This document shows, one piece after another, positions 7,637-15,495 of a stretch of DNA of 35,478 nucleotides (the stretch's first letter is position 1; each line of letters begins with the position of its first letter). The position numbers and the translations under genes were made by a program. Under the pieces are notes generated by a model. The model saw nothing but the letters and a program-made list of their open reading frames with translations. It searched no databases and was not told the DNA's origin. The stretch is taken from contig CAYNYF010000044.1 of assembly GCA_964401385.1 (NCBI GenBank), positions 1 to 35,478 of the forward strand, given 5' to 3'. The stretch comes from CAYNYF01 sp964401385 (GTDB taxonomy: Bacteria; Planctomycetota; Phycisphaerae; SM23-33).

Positions 7637-10492
7637 TCAGCGCGCCGGGCGCGACGCGGCCGAGATCGCCCGCTGGACCTGCCCGGCCAGGTCGAAGAGG
7701 CGACGGTCGCGGTCCTGCTGGCCGGGAACTCCCATCCCGCGCAGCACGTTCGTGCGCAGGTCCAGCAGCTCCTGGCAGCGCCGGGCCAAGCCTTCGGGCA
7801 GGGGATTGGCCTTGCCGGTCAGCGCCTTCTCGATGAAGGTCCGCGCCTCGGCAAGCTGAATGCCCTCGCAGGCGTTCTCGAACCGCACTGTTGTCACGGG
7901 CCCATCGGGTCCGGGGGCGAACAGGTCGGTCGTGTTGTTGGCCATGCCCACCTGGCCGACCTGCGAATGGGCGTAGGAGCCGAACAGCGTGCCGCGCATG
8001 CCGCCGCCGGCCCAAGAGGTGAGCTTGCCGCCTTTGTACTTGGCGCCGATGTTCCAGTAGTCCCCGCCGACGCGCCCGGCCCCGGCGCGGTCGCTGACCA
8101 GGTTCGTCTCGAACCACACGCGGAACGACCCGGGCGAGGCGAAACCCAGCAGGCACAGCGGCCCAAAGCCGAAGCGGTTGAAGCCGACCAGCATCTGCTT
8201 GCCCGTGTGGCGCCAACCGTGGCAGCGCATCCGCCGCGGGTCGGGGATGGGGTTGGTATAAACCATCGACTGGTAGGTCACGGGGATGACCTCGTTGCGC
8301 CCGCCGTACCGGAAGGTCGAGATCCGCATGTGCGATTCGTGCATCCAGCCGTACTCCGGTGCCGCCCGGCGGAACATCAGCAGGTGTTCGCCCGGCGGGT
8401 TGTAGTCGCACGGCATGCCCAGCAGGTACCGGCCCTTGAACCCGGCCGCCTCGGCGTGCTCGCGCATGGCCGCCAGTAGCGGCTTCCACAACGCCTCGCA
8501 CTCGGGCGTGCCGCAGCGCGGCAACTGCATTTTCACCCGCTGCCCGTCGGGTTCGACCACCGTCACGTAGCCGCCGGACACAGGCCGGCCGAAGGGGCCG
8601 CCCATCTCGATGCCGTAGGCGATGGTGAACAGAAACCGCAGCCGCGGGTGGTGCTTCAGCGCGGTCTTGAGATAGCGGTCGAAGACCGCGAAGTCATACT
8701 CGAACTCGCCGCGGACGATCGGCGTGGTGGGGTCGCCAACGGGGTTCTTCGACCCGGCGGGGGCGGAGGCGGTCGTGGGCGCCGCCGCCTGGGTGCCGGC
8801 CTTGCGCTTCCACGGGATGAGGCTCTCGACGTTGCCCATCTGGCTCTCGGCCAGCAGGGGGATGATCAGGGCGATGTTCCCGTTCTCGCCCATCAACTTC
8901 AGCGACCGCTCGATCAGCCGCCAGTGCTCATCCGACCACGGGCGGACCTTGTAGTAGGTCGCCAGCGTGTCGGGGGACTGGTAGATGTTGAACAGGCTCA
9001 CGCGGTCGGCCACGTCCGGCAGGGCATAGTCGGCCACGTACATCTTGATCGGCACCTTCACCGTCCCGTTCCCGTCGACGGCGATCGTCAGCTCGCCGGC
9101 GTAGTTTCCGGCCGCGGCGTTCTTAGGCACGTGCACCGTCACCCAGATCGGCACCGAGGAAACCTCCTTGGGCGCCGCGTCCAGCAGCATGTCGAACCGC
9201 CCGCACATCGCAGCGGCCGGGTCGGTGAACTTCTTGCCGAAATTGGCGTCGGGCGGCACGACGGCCGAGAGGTAGTCCAAGCCGGTGTTGTGCAGGCCAA
9301 TACCTCCCTGCACGGGGTTGACCGCGCCGTACCGAATTGTCGCGGTCGGGGCCGCCGACCCGCCCTTGCCCGAGGTATGGGCGAACGCGCCCACCCGCGC
9401 CGACAGGCCTTGGATCGGCATCTCGGCCGTCACCACAACCTGCCCGCTGAACCGCCCGTTGCGGGCGGCGGTGATCTCAATGGGCCCCAGGCGGGCGTCC
9501 CAGTTGGCGCATTCTGCCGGACCGGTCGGGCGGGCCGGGTCGGCGTTCCAGACCTGGAGGCCCTGCCGCTTCGGGTGCATCGCCTCGACCGCACCGGGGG
9601 CAGCGTCGGCCGAAAGCTCCAGCACCGACAGCCCCACCGGCGAGAAGCCCAGCGCCGCCATCCCGGACTCCGGGCGCTTGAGCGCCTCGACCAGGTAGTC
9701 GCTCCGGTGCAGTTCGATCGCAAGGACGTTCAGCCCGTCGCGGAGCAACTCAGGGGCGATCTGGATCGGCCCGGCCGATCGCTCCCGGACCAGCCATTGC
9801 TTGGATTCCCTGTCCAGCCACCAGTTGAGCATGTTTCCCTTGCGCGGCCCCTTGGCCACGAGCCAGGCATCGACGCCGTAGTCCGCCCCCGGCGTGTCGG
9901 GCGCGATCTTTCCGGCCGGCGGGCCTGCCTGCCTATCGGCGGTAGGCAGGTGCCCGCGGGCGATCTCCACGCCGTTGAGGTAGGCGACGAAGCCGCCACG
10001 GTAGGTCAGCGACAGCGTCAGTGACTTGACCTTACCCTTGTCGGTCACGCGGAAGAAGCCGCGCTGGCACACCAGGCCGATCTCGGGGACGAAGGGATCC
10101 GTGCAGCGGAAGACGGGATTGTTGTAGCTGTGCGGCACGTATCCCATCTGGCTGTAGCCGCCCGAGGCGCTGACGAACTGTCTGCCGCGCAGCAGGAGCC
10201 ATTCGGCGTCGCTGAAGTCCGGCCTCCTCCAGACCTCCGGCGGCGGCGCGCTGTGCAGGCCGGTGCGGATGTACTTGGCCACGGCCTTGGCGCGGGCGGC
10301 CGGGTCGGCCTCCAGCCCATGGGCCCGCGCCGACGCCGCCGAGACCGCCGGCGGGATGTACGTGTAGTGCTTGCGCCAGAAGTGCTCCGCCGTCAGGATA
10401 GGACCAGCCTTCGCCGCCGCGGTGTCAGGGCGGTCCTGGGCGACGGCGGCCGCGGCCAGTATGCTGAGAACAAGTGTGCACGTCTTGGTCAT
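7637..10492 (-). CDS. Large secreted protein, GH123/DUF4091-like candidate glycosidase
   Basis: The product is 951 residues. The start at 10492 is chosen because it gives a signal peptide (MTKTCTLVLSILAAAAVAQD) with GGAG 5 bases upstream. The N-terminal third has jelly-roll-like segments, including SLTYRGGFVAYLNGVEIARG. Next come Ig-like strands ending PIWVTVHVPKNAAAGNYAG ... VKVPIKMYVADYALPD, the linker that precedes the catalytic barrel in DUF4091/GH123-type proteins. From about residue 470 a barrel-like region follows (VSLFNIYQSPDTLATYY ... RLIERSLKLMGENGNIALI ... LRFLFTIAYGIEMGGPFG). Family assignment is from pattern memory and moderately sure; known GH123 enzymes cleave beta-N-acetylgalactosaminides. 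A 23-bp hairpin element inserted in frame adds PTADRQAG near residue 187. It lies 38 bases after the nitroreductase gene, in the same operon. Confidence 0.65.
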   Translation of the reverse strand: MTKTCTLVLSILAAAAVAQDRPDTAAAKAGPILTAEHFWRKHYTYIPPAVSAASARAHGLEADPAARAKAVAKYIRTGLHSAPPPEVWRRPDFSDAEWLLLRGRQFVSASGGYSQMGYVPHSYNNPVFRCTDPFVPEIGLVCQRGFFRVTDKGKVKSLTLSLTYRGGFVAYLNGVEIARGHLPTADRQAGPPAGKIAPDTPGADYGVDAWLVAKGPRKGNMLNWWLDRESKQWLVRERSAGPIQIAPELLRDGLNVLAIELHRSDYLVEALKRPESGMAALGFSPVGLSVLELSADAAPGAVEAMHPKRQGLQVWNADPARPTGPAECANWDARLGPIEITAARNGRFSGQVVVTAEMPIQGLSARVGAFAHTSGKGGSAAPTATIRYGAVNPVQGGIGLHNTGLDYLSAVVPPDANFGKKFTDPAAAMCGRFDMLLDAAPKEVSSVPIWVTVHVPKNAAAGNYAGELTIAVDGNGTVKVPIKMYVADYALPDVADRVSLFNIYQSPDTLATYYKVRPWSDEHWRLIERSLKLMGENGNIALIIPLLAESQMGNVESLIPWKRKAGTQAAAPTTASAPAGSKNPVGDPTTPIVRGEFEYDFAVFDRYLKTALKHHPRLRFLFTIAYGIEMGGPFGRPVSGGYVTVVEPDGQRVKMQLPRCGTPECEALWKPLLAAMREHAEAAGFKGRYLLGMPCDYNPPGEHLLMFRRAAPEYGWMHESHMRISTFRYGGRNEVIPVTYQSMVYTNPIPDPRRMRCHGWRHTGKQMLVGFNRFGFGPLCLLGFASPGSFRVWFETNLVSDRAGAGRVGGDYWNIGAKYKGGKLTSWAGGGMRGTLFGSYAHSQVGQVGMANNTTDLFAPGPDGPVTTVRFENACEGIQLAEARTFIEKALTGKANPLPEGLARRCQELLDLRTNVLRGMGVPGQQDRDRRLFDLAGQVQRAISAASRPAR
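9928..9950. repeat. Short palindromic element inside a coding gene
   Basis: CCTGCCTA-tcggcgg-TAGGCAGG: 8-bp perfect arms and a 7-base loop. The same hairpin with the identical loop occurs at 24326-24350 in reverse orientation, and degenerate relatives lie at 35053-35400. Here it is read in frame on the minus strand as part of LPTADRQAG. Confidence 0.7.
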
Positions 10493-10530
10493 GCCAACTC
10501 CAATACTCCGGGCCCGGTGCCGCTCGGGCG

Positions 10531-11250
10531 TCACGCGGGGTAGCCGACCGTCTGGGCGTAGAGCACGCGCTGTTCCGGCCGCAGCTTCAGCGCCCCCGCC
10601 AGGCCAGCCTTGTTGCAGTTGTGGAACCAGGCCGCCAGCCCCTGCGAGGCGGCGAACACGTAGACGTTGCCCGCGATCAGGCCCGTGGCGACGTTGTAGT
10701 AGGACTTCTGTATCTCCGGGTTCCGCAGGCCCGGCTCCTGAAACCTGGCCTTGGCGTACCTGGCGACGTCGGCGACGTAGACGAGGATCACCGGCGCCTC
10801 GGAGCGCCTGCGACGGCGACGCCGGACGGTCGCGCGATGGTCACCCGCGAGAACAGGCGCCAGGCGATGGGGCACCGCCTCGTACAGGTACACTCCCTCC
10901 GGCAGGACTACGTACAGGTCCATTTCCTGGGAGTCGCTGGCCGATGCGGCCGTCCTTCCCACCTGTCCCGGCGCGCGACCGGCCTTGCGGTTCACGCCCC
11001 ATGCCGCCCAGAGGAGATTGGACAGCACCTGCGGGGGGAGCTTCTTCTCGCTGATGCGGCGGATCGTCTTTCTGTCCTGGAGGGCGGCCAGCACCGACTT
11101 GCCGCCGTCCATCTCGGGCTTGGGAAGCTGGATCGGTTGCAGGCCCTTGGCCGGCCCGGTTGCGGCCTCGCCGTCCTCAGCCAGGCTGAACGTTCTGGCG
11201 GCCAGCACGGCGAAAGCCGGCACGGCCTTCAGGAAGTCTCTGCGATTCAT
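10531..11250 (-). CDS. Tat-signal nitroreductase-like protein (SagB/ThcOx type)
   Basis: The product is 239 residues. It starts MNRRDFLKAVPAFAVLAAR, a twin-arginine signal of the RRxFLK type, with AGGGGA upstream of the ATG at 11250. The mature part has the nitroreductase fold pattern: LAALQDRKTIRRISEKKLP (FMN phosphate contact), VLSNLLWAAWGVNRKAG, MDLYVVLPEGVYLYE, the PVILVYVADVARY strand, then GLIAGNVYVFAASQGLAAW. Relatives in the SagB-like group use FMN; a folded, cofactor-loaded protein would explain Tat export. An oddity is the run of seven arginines (TVRRRRRRRSEAP) where relatives usually have a neutral helix, so a local compensated frameshift is possible. It leads the two-gene operon with the GH123-like gene. 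The substrate is unknown. Confidence 0.75.
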   Translation of the reverse strand: MNRRDFLKAVPAFAVLAARTFSLAEDGEAATGPAKGLQPIQLPKPEMDGGKSVLAALQDRKTIRRISEKKLPPQVLSNLLWAAWGVNRKAGRAPGQVGRTAASASDSQEMDLYVVLPEGVYLYEAVPHRLAPVLAGDHRATVRRRRRRRSEAPVILVYVADVARYAKARFQEPGLRNPEIQKSYYNVATGLIAGNVYVFAASQGLAAWFHNCNKAGLAGALKLRPEQRVLYAQTVGYPA

Positions 11251-11359
11251 TTCATTTCCCCTGTCTTTCATCCCCCAAGTTGCCGGTTCCACGCCGCCAG
11301 CCCCGGGCGGCGGCTGATGAGAGGCGCGAGGCAATTTCCATCAATTTTCGTGTTTGCGT

Positions 11360-11387
11360 AGGATACGATAGACGCGGCGATTGGCAA
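11360..11387 (-). promoter_or_regulatory. Candidate promoter for the nitroreductase/GH123-like operon
   Basis: On the minus strand, TTGCCA (11387-11382), a 16-base spacer and TATCCT (11365-11360). It is placed 110 bases before the nitroreductase start and directly after a hairpin that may end the upstream transcript. Confidence 0.4.
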
Positions 11388-11418
11388 GAGCTGCGGAAGC
11401 CCTCCTATCAGCTCTTGC
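11384..11418 (-). terminator. Hairpin downstream of the propeller/PEP-CTERM gene
   Basis: Perfect 10-bp arms, GCAAGAGCTG (11384-11393) and CAGCTCTTGC (11409-11418), with a 15-base loop, about 95 bases past the stop of the gene ending at 11514. There is no T-tract on the minus strand, so it is a weak or non-canonical terminator, or an mRNA 3'-end stabiliser. Confidence 0.4.
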
Positions 11419-11513
11419 GGTAGGCGGTCATCTCGGCCGACTCCGGCGCAGGGAGCCTGACTTCCAGCCCCTTGCCGGCTCCCGGCCGGTCAGGGTCATC
11501 TTCTCGCCGGGGT

Positions 11514-12824
11514 CTACGCGCCTGGCCGGCGGATTAGCCCCAGCACGCCCACGGCCAGCAGGCCCAGCATCGCCGGCTCCGGCACGGCCGCGCCGCCGCC
11601 CTCGAAGTTGTCGCTCCAGAGCGTATAGTCGGCGCCGTCCACGATCGTATCGGCGGTGAAGTCCCCCTGCTCCCACGTCTTGCCCGGCACGCCCGGCTCG
11701 TAATGGTCCGACCACAGGGTGTAATCCGCCCCGTCGACCACGCCGTCCAGGTTGGCATCGCCGGGGGTCGGCACAAAAGTGCCCTCGGCGTAGTAGAGGC
11801 CGCCGTCGTCCAGGTTCAGATACGTCATTCTGGGATGGCCGCCCTCCAGGACGAGGGCCGTGTCGCCGCCCCTCGCCTCCGGTGCAACGTCGGAGGACTC
11901 CCAAACGCCGGCGATCTTCTCGCCATAGTGCGCGCCCTCGGTGCTCCCGTAGCTGATGTGGGGGCCACCCTCCCAGACAATGCACGCCTCGTACCCCCAG
12001 TTCTCGCCCCTGGAGACCTCCTCGACGTGCCACTCGGCGCCGTCGTGCCAGGCATACTTGACTGCGTCGTTGCCGCGGTCCCAATAGGCCACGTGCGGAC
12101 GCCCCTGATCGTCCAGGTCGATCGTCGTATCCACGCCCACGTCGCCGGACTCGTCCACCACGTCTATCACCCATCCCTCGCCGGGCTGCTGCCAGGCGAA
12201 TTTCAGCCTCGTGTTGTCCTTATCGAAGTACGAGATCCGGCCCTGATCGCCCGCGGTCAGGGTCAGCGCACAGTAGAGCCCCACCTTTCCGACGGACTCT
12301 ATTGTCTCGAACTGCCAGCCGGACCCGGGATCGTACCATGCACGCCGTAGGTCCCACTCCTGCTGATCGTTGCCGGTGTAGGCGATGTGCGGGTTCCCGG
12401 CCGAATCCAGCGCCAGAGACGAATACCACCCCCGGCCGGGGTCGGCATCGACCACTTGGACCGCCCACTCGTCGGGTCCCTGGCGGACGGCGTACTTCAG
12501 CATGTACTGATCGAACCGGCAATAGGCGATATGAGGCACGCCCGCAGCGTCCAGCTCCAGCGAGGCAAACCAGCCCGCGTCGCCTTCGGAGTCCACGGTC
12601 TCGAAGGCCCAGTCACCGTCCGCGGACCGCACCGCGTAACGCAGGTCGCCGTTCAGGTAGTCGTAGAAGGCCAGATGCAGCGTCCCGCCCGGACCGGCCT
12701 CCAGCGAGCTGTAGCGGCCCGTGTCGGCCTCGAGCAGCACCGGCGCGGACCATTGCACCTCGCCGAAGGCAGCCTGCCCCAGGAGGAAAAAAAGACAGAG
12801 CAGAGACGTGAATGGCCGTGCCAT
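11514..12824 (-). CDS. Secreted beta-propeller protein with dockerin-like repeats and PEP-CTERM anchor
   Basis: The product is 436 residues starting with a signal peptide (MARPFTSLLCLFFLLGQAAFG). About seven repeats of roughly 50 residues follow, each with the pattern YSSL-x-LD-x2-G-x-PHIAY-x-n-LKYAW (for example WFASLELDAAGVPHIAY and TTIDLDDQGRPHVAY), which suggests a seven-bladed BNR/sialidase-like propeller. Near the C-terminus come two calcium-loop repeats, GDANLDGVVDGADYTLWSDH and GDFTADTIVDGADYTLWSDN, a type I dockerin-like pair common in planctomycetes. The end is a PEP-CTERM signal, VPEPAMLGLLAVGVLGLIRR, processed by exosortase in known systems. The start at 12824 was chosen for the signal peptide. 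No catalytic Asp-box set is evident, so a binding or structural role on the cell surface is inferred. Confidence 0.82.
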   Translation of the reverse strand: MARPFTSLLCLFFLLGQAAFGEVQWSAPVLLEADTGRYSSLEAGPGGTLHLAFYDYLNGDLRYAVRSADGDWAFETVDSEGDAGWFASLELDAAGVPHIAYCRFDQYMLKYAVRQGPDEWAVQVVDADPGRGWYSSLALDSAGNPHIAYTGNDQQEWDLRRAWYDPGSGWQFETIESVGKVGLYCALTLTAGDQGRISYFDKDNTRLKFAWQQPGEGWVIDVVDESGDVGVDTTIDLDDQGRPHVAYWDRGNDAVKYAWHDGAEWHVEEVSRGENWGYEACIVWEGGPHISYGSTEGAHYGEKIAGVWESSDVAPEARGGDTALVLEGGHPRMTYLNLDDGGLYYAEGTFVPTPGDANLDGVVDGADYTLWSDHYEPGVPGKTWEQGDFTADTIVDGADYTLWSDNFEGGGAAVPEPAMLGLLAVGVLGLIRRPGA

Positions 12825-12857
12825 GGCTCTCACGGACGGGTCGCCAGGAGCATCGAA

Positions 12858-12889
12858 GAGGGGTCCCGCCCCCAGGGACGGGACCCCTC
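12858..12889 (-). terminator. Strong GC hairpin between the two PEP-CTERM genes
   Basis: GAGGGGTCCCG (12858-12868) and CGGGACCCCTC (12879-12889) form a perfect 11-bp stem with a 10-base loop, just after the stop of the gene ending at 12898. There is no T-tract on the minus strand. It may terminate or attenuate transcription between the two genes. Confidence 0.5.
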
Positions 12890-12897
12890 GGTCAGGC

Positions 12898-13443
12898 CTA
12901 CCGACGCCGCTTCCGCAGCAGCCCGAACGCGCCCACCCCCAGCAGCAATATGCTGGCGGGCTCGGGGATGATGTGCTTGTGGATGGTCTCCGTCGTGGTG
13001 ACGGGCACACCGTTGACGAGTCCGAAGTCCACCGTCACGGTGATGTCGGCGAACGTGCACGGCGGGCCGTCCACGATCACGTCCACGAGCGGAAACCAGG
13101 AGCACCCGGGATACTCGATGCTCGTCTGGGCCCACTCATCGAGCACCTCGCCGTAGCTGGGCGGCTCCGGCCCGGACGGAATGATATCGAACTCGACCTC
13201 CCAGTTGTTGAGGTGCCACAGCTCGCCGTCATGGACGACGTGGAACCAGATCGTCTCGACGTCTCCGGGATTGACCTCAATGACCCCGCCACCGTAGGGA
13301 CCCGGAGGCGGCTGCGAGGGGGGGTTGGGATCAGTGGGATCTCGCGGCGTCACGCCGATGTCGATCCCTCCCGTTGGCTGGGCCAGTGCCGTCCCCGACA
13401 GCGCGAATACGATCACCCCTGCCGCGATCATCAGGTATCTCAT
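12898..13443 (-). CDS. Small secreted PEP-CTERM protein
   Basis: The product is 181 residues. The start at 13443 has a strong AAAGGAG 6-7 bases upstream and gives a signal peptide, MRYLMIAAGVIVFALSGTALA. The middle is acidic and aromatic-rich, with no recognised enzyme motif: strands such as VETIWFHVVHDGELWHLNNW and DITVTVDFGLVNGVPVTTTE suggest a small beta-sandwich. The C-terminus, PEPASILLLGVGAFGLLRKRRR, is a classic PEP-CTERM: PEP motif, hydrophobic helix and basic tail. It should be exported and processed by an exosortase; no exosortase gene is in the window. It has its own promoter (13574-13602). The molecular function is unknown. Confidence 0.82.
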   Translation of the reverse strand: MRYLMIAAGVIVFALSGTALAQPTGGIDIGVTPRDPTDPNPPSQPPPGPYGGGVIEVNPGDVETIWFHVVHDGELWHLNNWEVEFDIIPSGPEPPSYGEVLDEWAQTSIEYPGCSWFPLVDVIVDGPPCTFADITVTVDFGLVNGVPVTTTETIHKHIIPEPASILLLGVGAFGLLRKRRR

Positions 13444-13573
13444 CCTCGTCTCCTTTCGGATTGCCGCTCCCATGGCGGTTACCGCAGGGGACTGGCAATG
13501 CAGAGAGGCGCGCACAGCGCGGCTGTCCCCTGCCGATGCCTCCTGTCAGATTCGCTTATAGGCTCAACCAAGC

Positions 13574-13602
13574 ACTCTACCCCAAAAAGCCGTTTCTGTC
13601 AA
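13574..13602 (-). promoter_or_regulatory. Sigma-70-type promoter for the small PEP-CTERM gene
   Basis: On the minus strand, TTGACA (13602-13597), a 17-base spacer and TAGAGT (13579-13574). It leaves an untranslated leader of about 125 bases before 13443. The AT-richer composition around it (aaaagccgtttctgtcaa on the + strand) stands out from the surrounding GC-rich DNA. Confidence 0.6.
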
Positions 13603-13635
13603 GCTGGAAAACTACCACTGAGCGTCTCGGGCGGA

Positions 13636-13870
13636 TCACCCGGCGGCGTCGGCCAGCATCAGGTTGGCGCCGCCCGACAGCGGATTGACGTGCGTGTTGA
13701 CCAGTTGGAGCGCTTCTTCGACCGTGGCGCACTCTTCCGTGATCTTGCGTATCAAGCCCAGACGTCCCGGAACGCGTTTTCGTCCCGCGGGCGGCTTGAC
13801 ATGCTCCTTGGGCCAGAGCGCCATGATGTCATAGGCCAGCCCCTGCGAGGGCAAAAAGGAGCCGCTTCAT
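13636..13870 (-). pseudogene. Truncated, frameshifted C45-acyltransferase-like remnant
   Basis: A start codon at 13870 with GGAGAG upstream begins MKRLLFALAGAGL and stops at once. In the neighbouring frame the DNA reads on as LAYDIMALWPKEHVKP ... LIRKITEECATVEEALQLVN ... GGANLMLADAAG and then stops at 13636. The 'TVEEALxLL ... GGNxxLADAxG' pattern resembles the middle of acyl-CoA:6-aminopenicillanic-acid acyltransferase-like (peptidase C45) proteins. Family members exceed 300 residues, so both frameshift and loss of most of the gene are implied. It would have followed the sulfatase in one operon. The family guess is moderate; the broken state is fairly clear. Confidence 0.45.
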
Positions 13871-13940
13871 TTCGCACTCTCCAGGCGAGTCTGGTGCATG
13901 GTATTCCGCCGGAGCCCGTCTCGTGAGGGTCCGGAGCCGT

Positions 13941-15455
13941 CTACCAGCCGAGATCCTTGCAGACGTTCTTGCAGCGCGCGATCTTGCGGCGAGCCTGGGA
14001 CAGCAGCACCTGCCGCTCGATCGTCTCGGGGTCCCAGTCGGCCGGCATGGCCCCCCGCATGTCCGCCAGGGCGTCGGCATATGCCGGATCGCCGGTAAGG
14101 TCCGCCATCTCGTGCGGGTCCGCGGCCAGATCGTACAGCCGCTCTTCGGCCGTGTGATTGTAGACGTACTTGAAGCGGCCCTTGCGGACGAACGCCCGCG
14201 GGTGGTTCCATGCCTCGCCTTCGAACTCACCGAATACCGCCCCGCCGGCGAACCGCTCGGGCTCACCCGTCATCAGCGGCAGCAGCGAGTGCCCGCGCGT
14301 ATACAGGGGGGCGGGCAGCTCCACGCCGGCCACCTCCAGCAGCGTCGGATACAGGTCCACCAGGGAGACTGGCACGTGGACGCGGGCGCCCGCCTGGAAC
14401 CGCCCCGGCCAGTGGGCCAGCAGCGGCACCCGGACGGAGCTTTCCAGCAGCGTGACCTTGTTCCACAGCCCGTGCTCGCCGGCCATCTCCCCGTGATCGC
14501 TGAAGTACAGCACGACGGTGTCGTCGGCCAAGTGCGTCTCGGACAGGCAGTCCAGGATACGCCCGAGATACTCGTCGATCTCCGTGATGAGCGAGAAGTA
14601 GGCCTCCCGCCCGCGGCGGATGGACTCCTCCGAGCGGTCCTTCTGGCTGCCGTAGAATATCTGCACGTACTGATCGCAGGTGTCCCGCCCGGCCCCTTCC
14701 CGGTTGAACGGCAGGTCGCCCTTGCCCTGGTAGATCTGCCAGATGTCCGGCCGTGCCCGGAACGGCGGGTGCGGCATCACGAAGCTGGCGCAGATCGCCC
14801 AGGGCTGCCCGTCCGGCCGGGAGGCCTTCTGGCGGAGCAGCCGGAGCGTTCCGTCGAACACCTCCAGGTCCTTGCGGAAGATCGGCTGGCGCTCGGGCAC
14901 GTCCGGCCCGGCCATGCCCCCGCCCTTCCGCCGCGGCTTGGGGTTCGGATTGGCGTGGTACGGCAGCGGCCGGGTCCAGTCCACGGCCGCCCGCACCCCC
15001 CAGGAGTGGAAGCTTTCGCCGTCGTTGTTGCCCTCCAGCACCGGCCGCTTGTCGAAGCCGTACATCTTCTGGTAGCCGTTCAGGTGCATCTTGCCCAGCA
15101 GCGAGGTCTCGTAGCCGGCGGCCGAGAGCATGTGCGCCCAGGTTACCGTTTCCGCCGGCATCGCCGCGGTGTTGTCCCACACGCCGATGTCGTAGCAGTG
15201 CAGCCCGGACATGAACGATTGGCGGCTGGGCGAGCAGAGCGGGCTGTTGCAGTAGGCGCTCTCGAAGGCGACGCCCTCTCCGGCCATGCGGTCCATGTTG
15301 GGCGTGCGAACGATGGGATGGCCGGCGTAGCCCGTCATGAAGGCGTTGTGCTCGTCGGAGAACACCATCAGGATGTTGGGCGGCTTGCCCTCGGCCCTGC
15401 GGGCGATGGAGGCGGTGATGGCGTCGTCGGCGTCCCGCTTCTTTGGGTTCGGCAT
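13941..15455 (-). CDS. Type I sulfatase (formylglycine-dependent), no signal peptide
   Basis: The product is 504 residues of the alkaline-phosphatase-superfamily sulfatases. PPNILMVFSDEHN holds the first metal-binding Asp (D34) in strand one. SPLCSPSRQ carries the C-x-P-S-R signature, with C74 the residue converted to formylglycine by a sulfatase-maturating enzyme (not in this window). Later come LLGKMHLNGYQ, VMPHPPFRARP, VVLYFSDHGEMAGEHGLW (the second metal Asp-His pair) and the C-terminal RKGRFKYVYNH ... RLYDLAADPHEMADL subdomain. Length is typical. The start at 15455 has AAGG about 9 bases upstream and yields no signal peptide, unlike most planctomycete sulfatases, so cytoplasmic action is inferred. 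The gap to the upstream gene is 40 bases, implying one operon. Confidence 0.9.
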   Translation of the reverse strand: MPNPKKRDADDAITASIARRAEGKPPNILMVFSDEHNAFMTGYAGHPIVRTPNMDRMAGEGVAFESAYCNSPLCSPSRQSFMSGLHCYDIGVWDNTAAMPAETVTWAHMLSAAGYETSLLGKMHLNGYQKMYGFDKRPVLEGNNDGESFHSWGVRAAVDWTRPLPYHANPNPKPRRKGGGMAGPDVPERQPIFRKDLEVFDGTLRLLRQKASRPDGQPWAICASFVMPHPPFRARPDIWQIYQGKGDLPFNREGAGRDTCDQYVQIFYGSQKDRSEESIRRGREAYFSLITEIDEYLGRILDCLSETHLADDTVVLYFSDHGEMAGEHGLWNKVTLLESSVRVPLLAHWPGRFQAGARVHVPVSLVDLYPTLLEVAGVELPAPLYTRGHSLLPLMTGEPERFAGGAVFGEFEGEAWNHPRAFVRKGRFKYVYNHTAEERLYDLAADPHEMADLTGDPAYADALADMRGAMPADWDPETIERQVLLSQARRKIARCKNVCKDLGW

Positions 15456-15495
15456 TACCAGTTACCTTATGGCTCTCCCGGGCCGGCGGCCGCCG

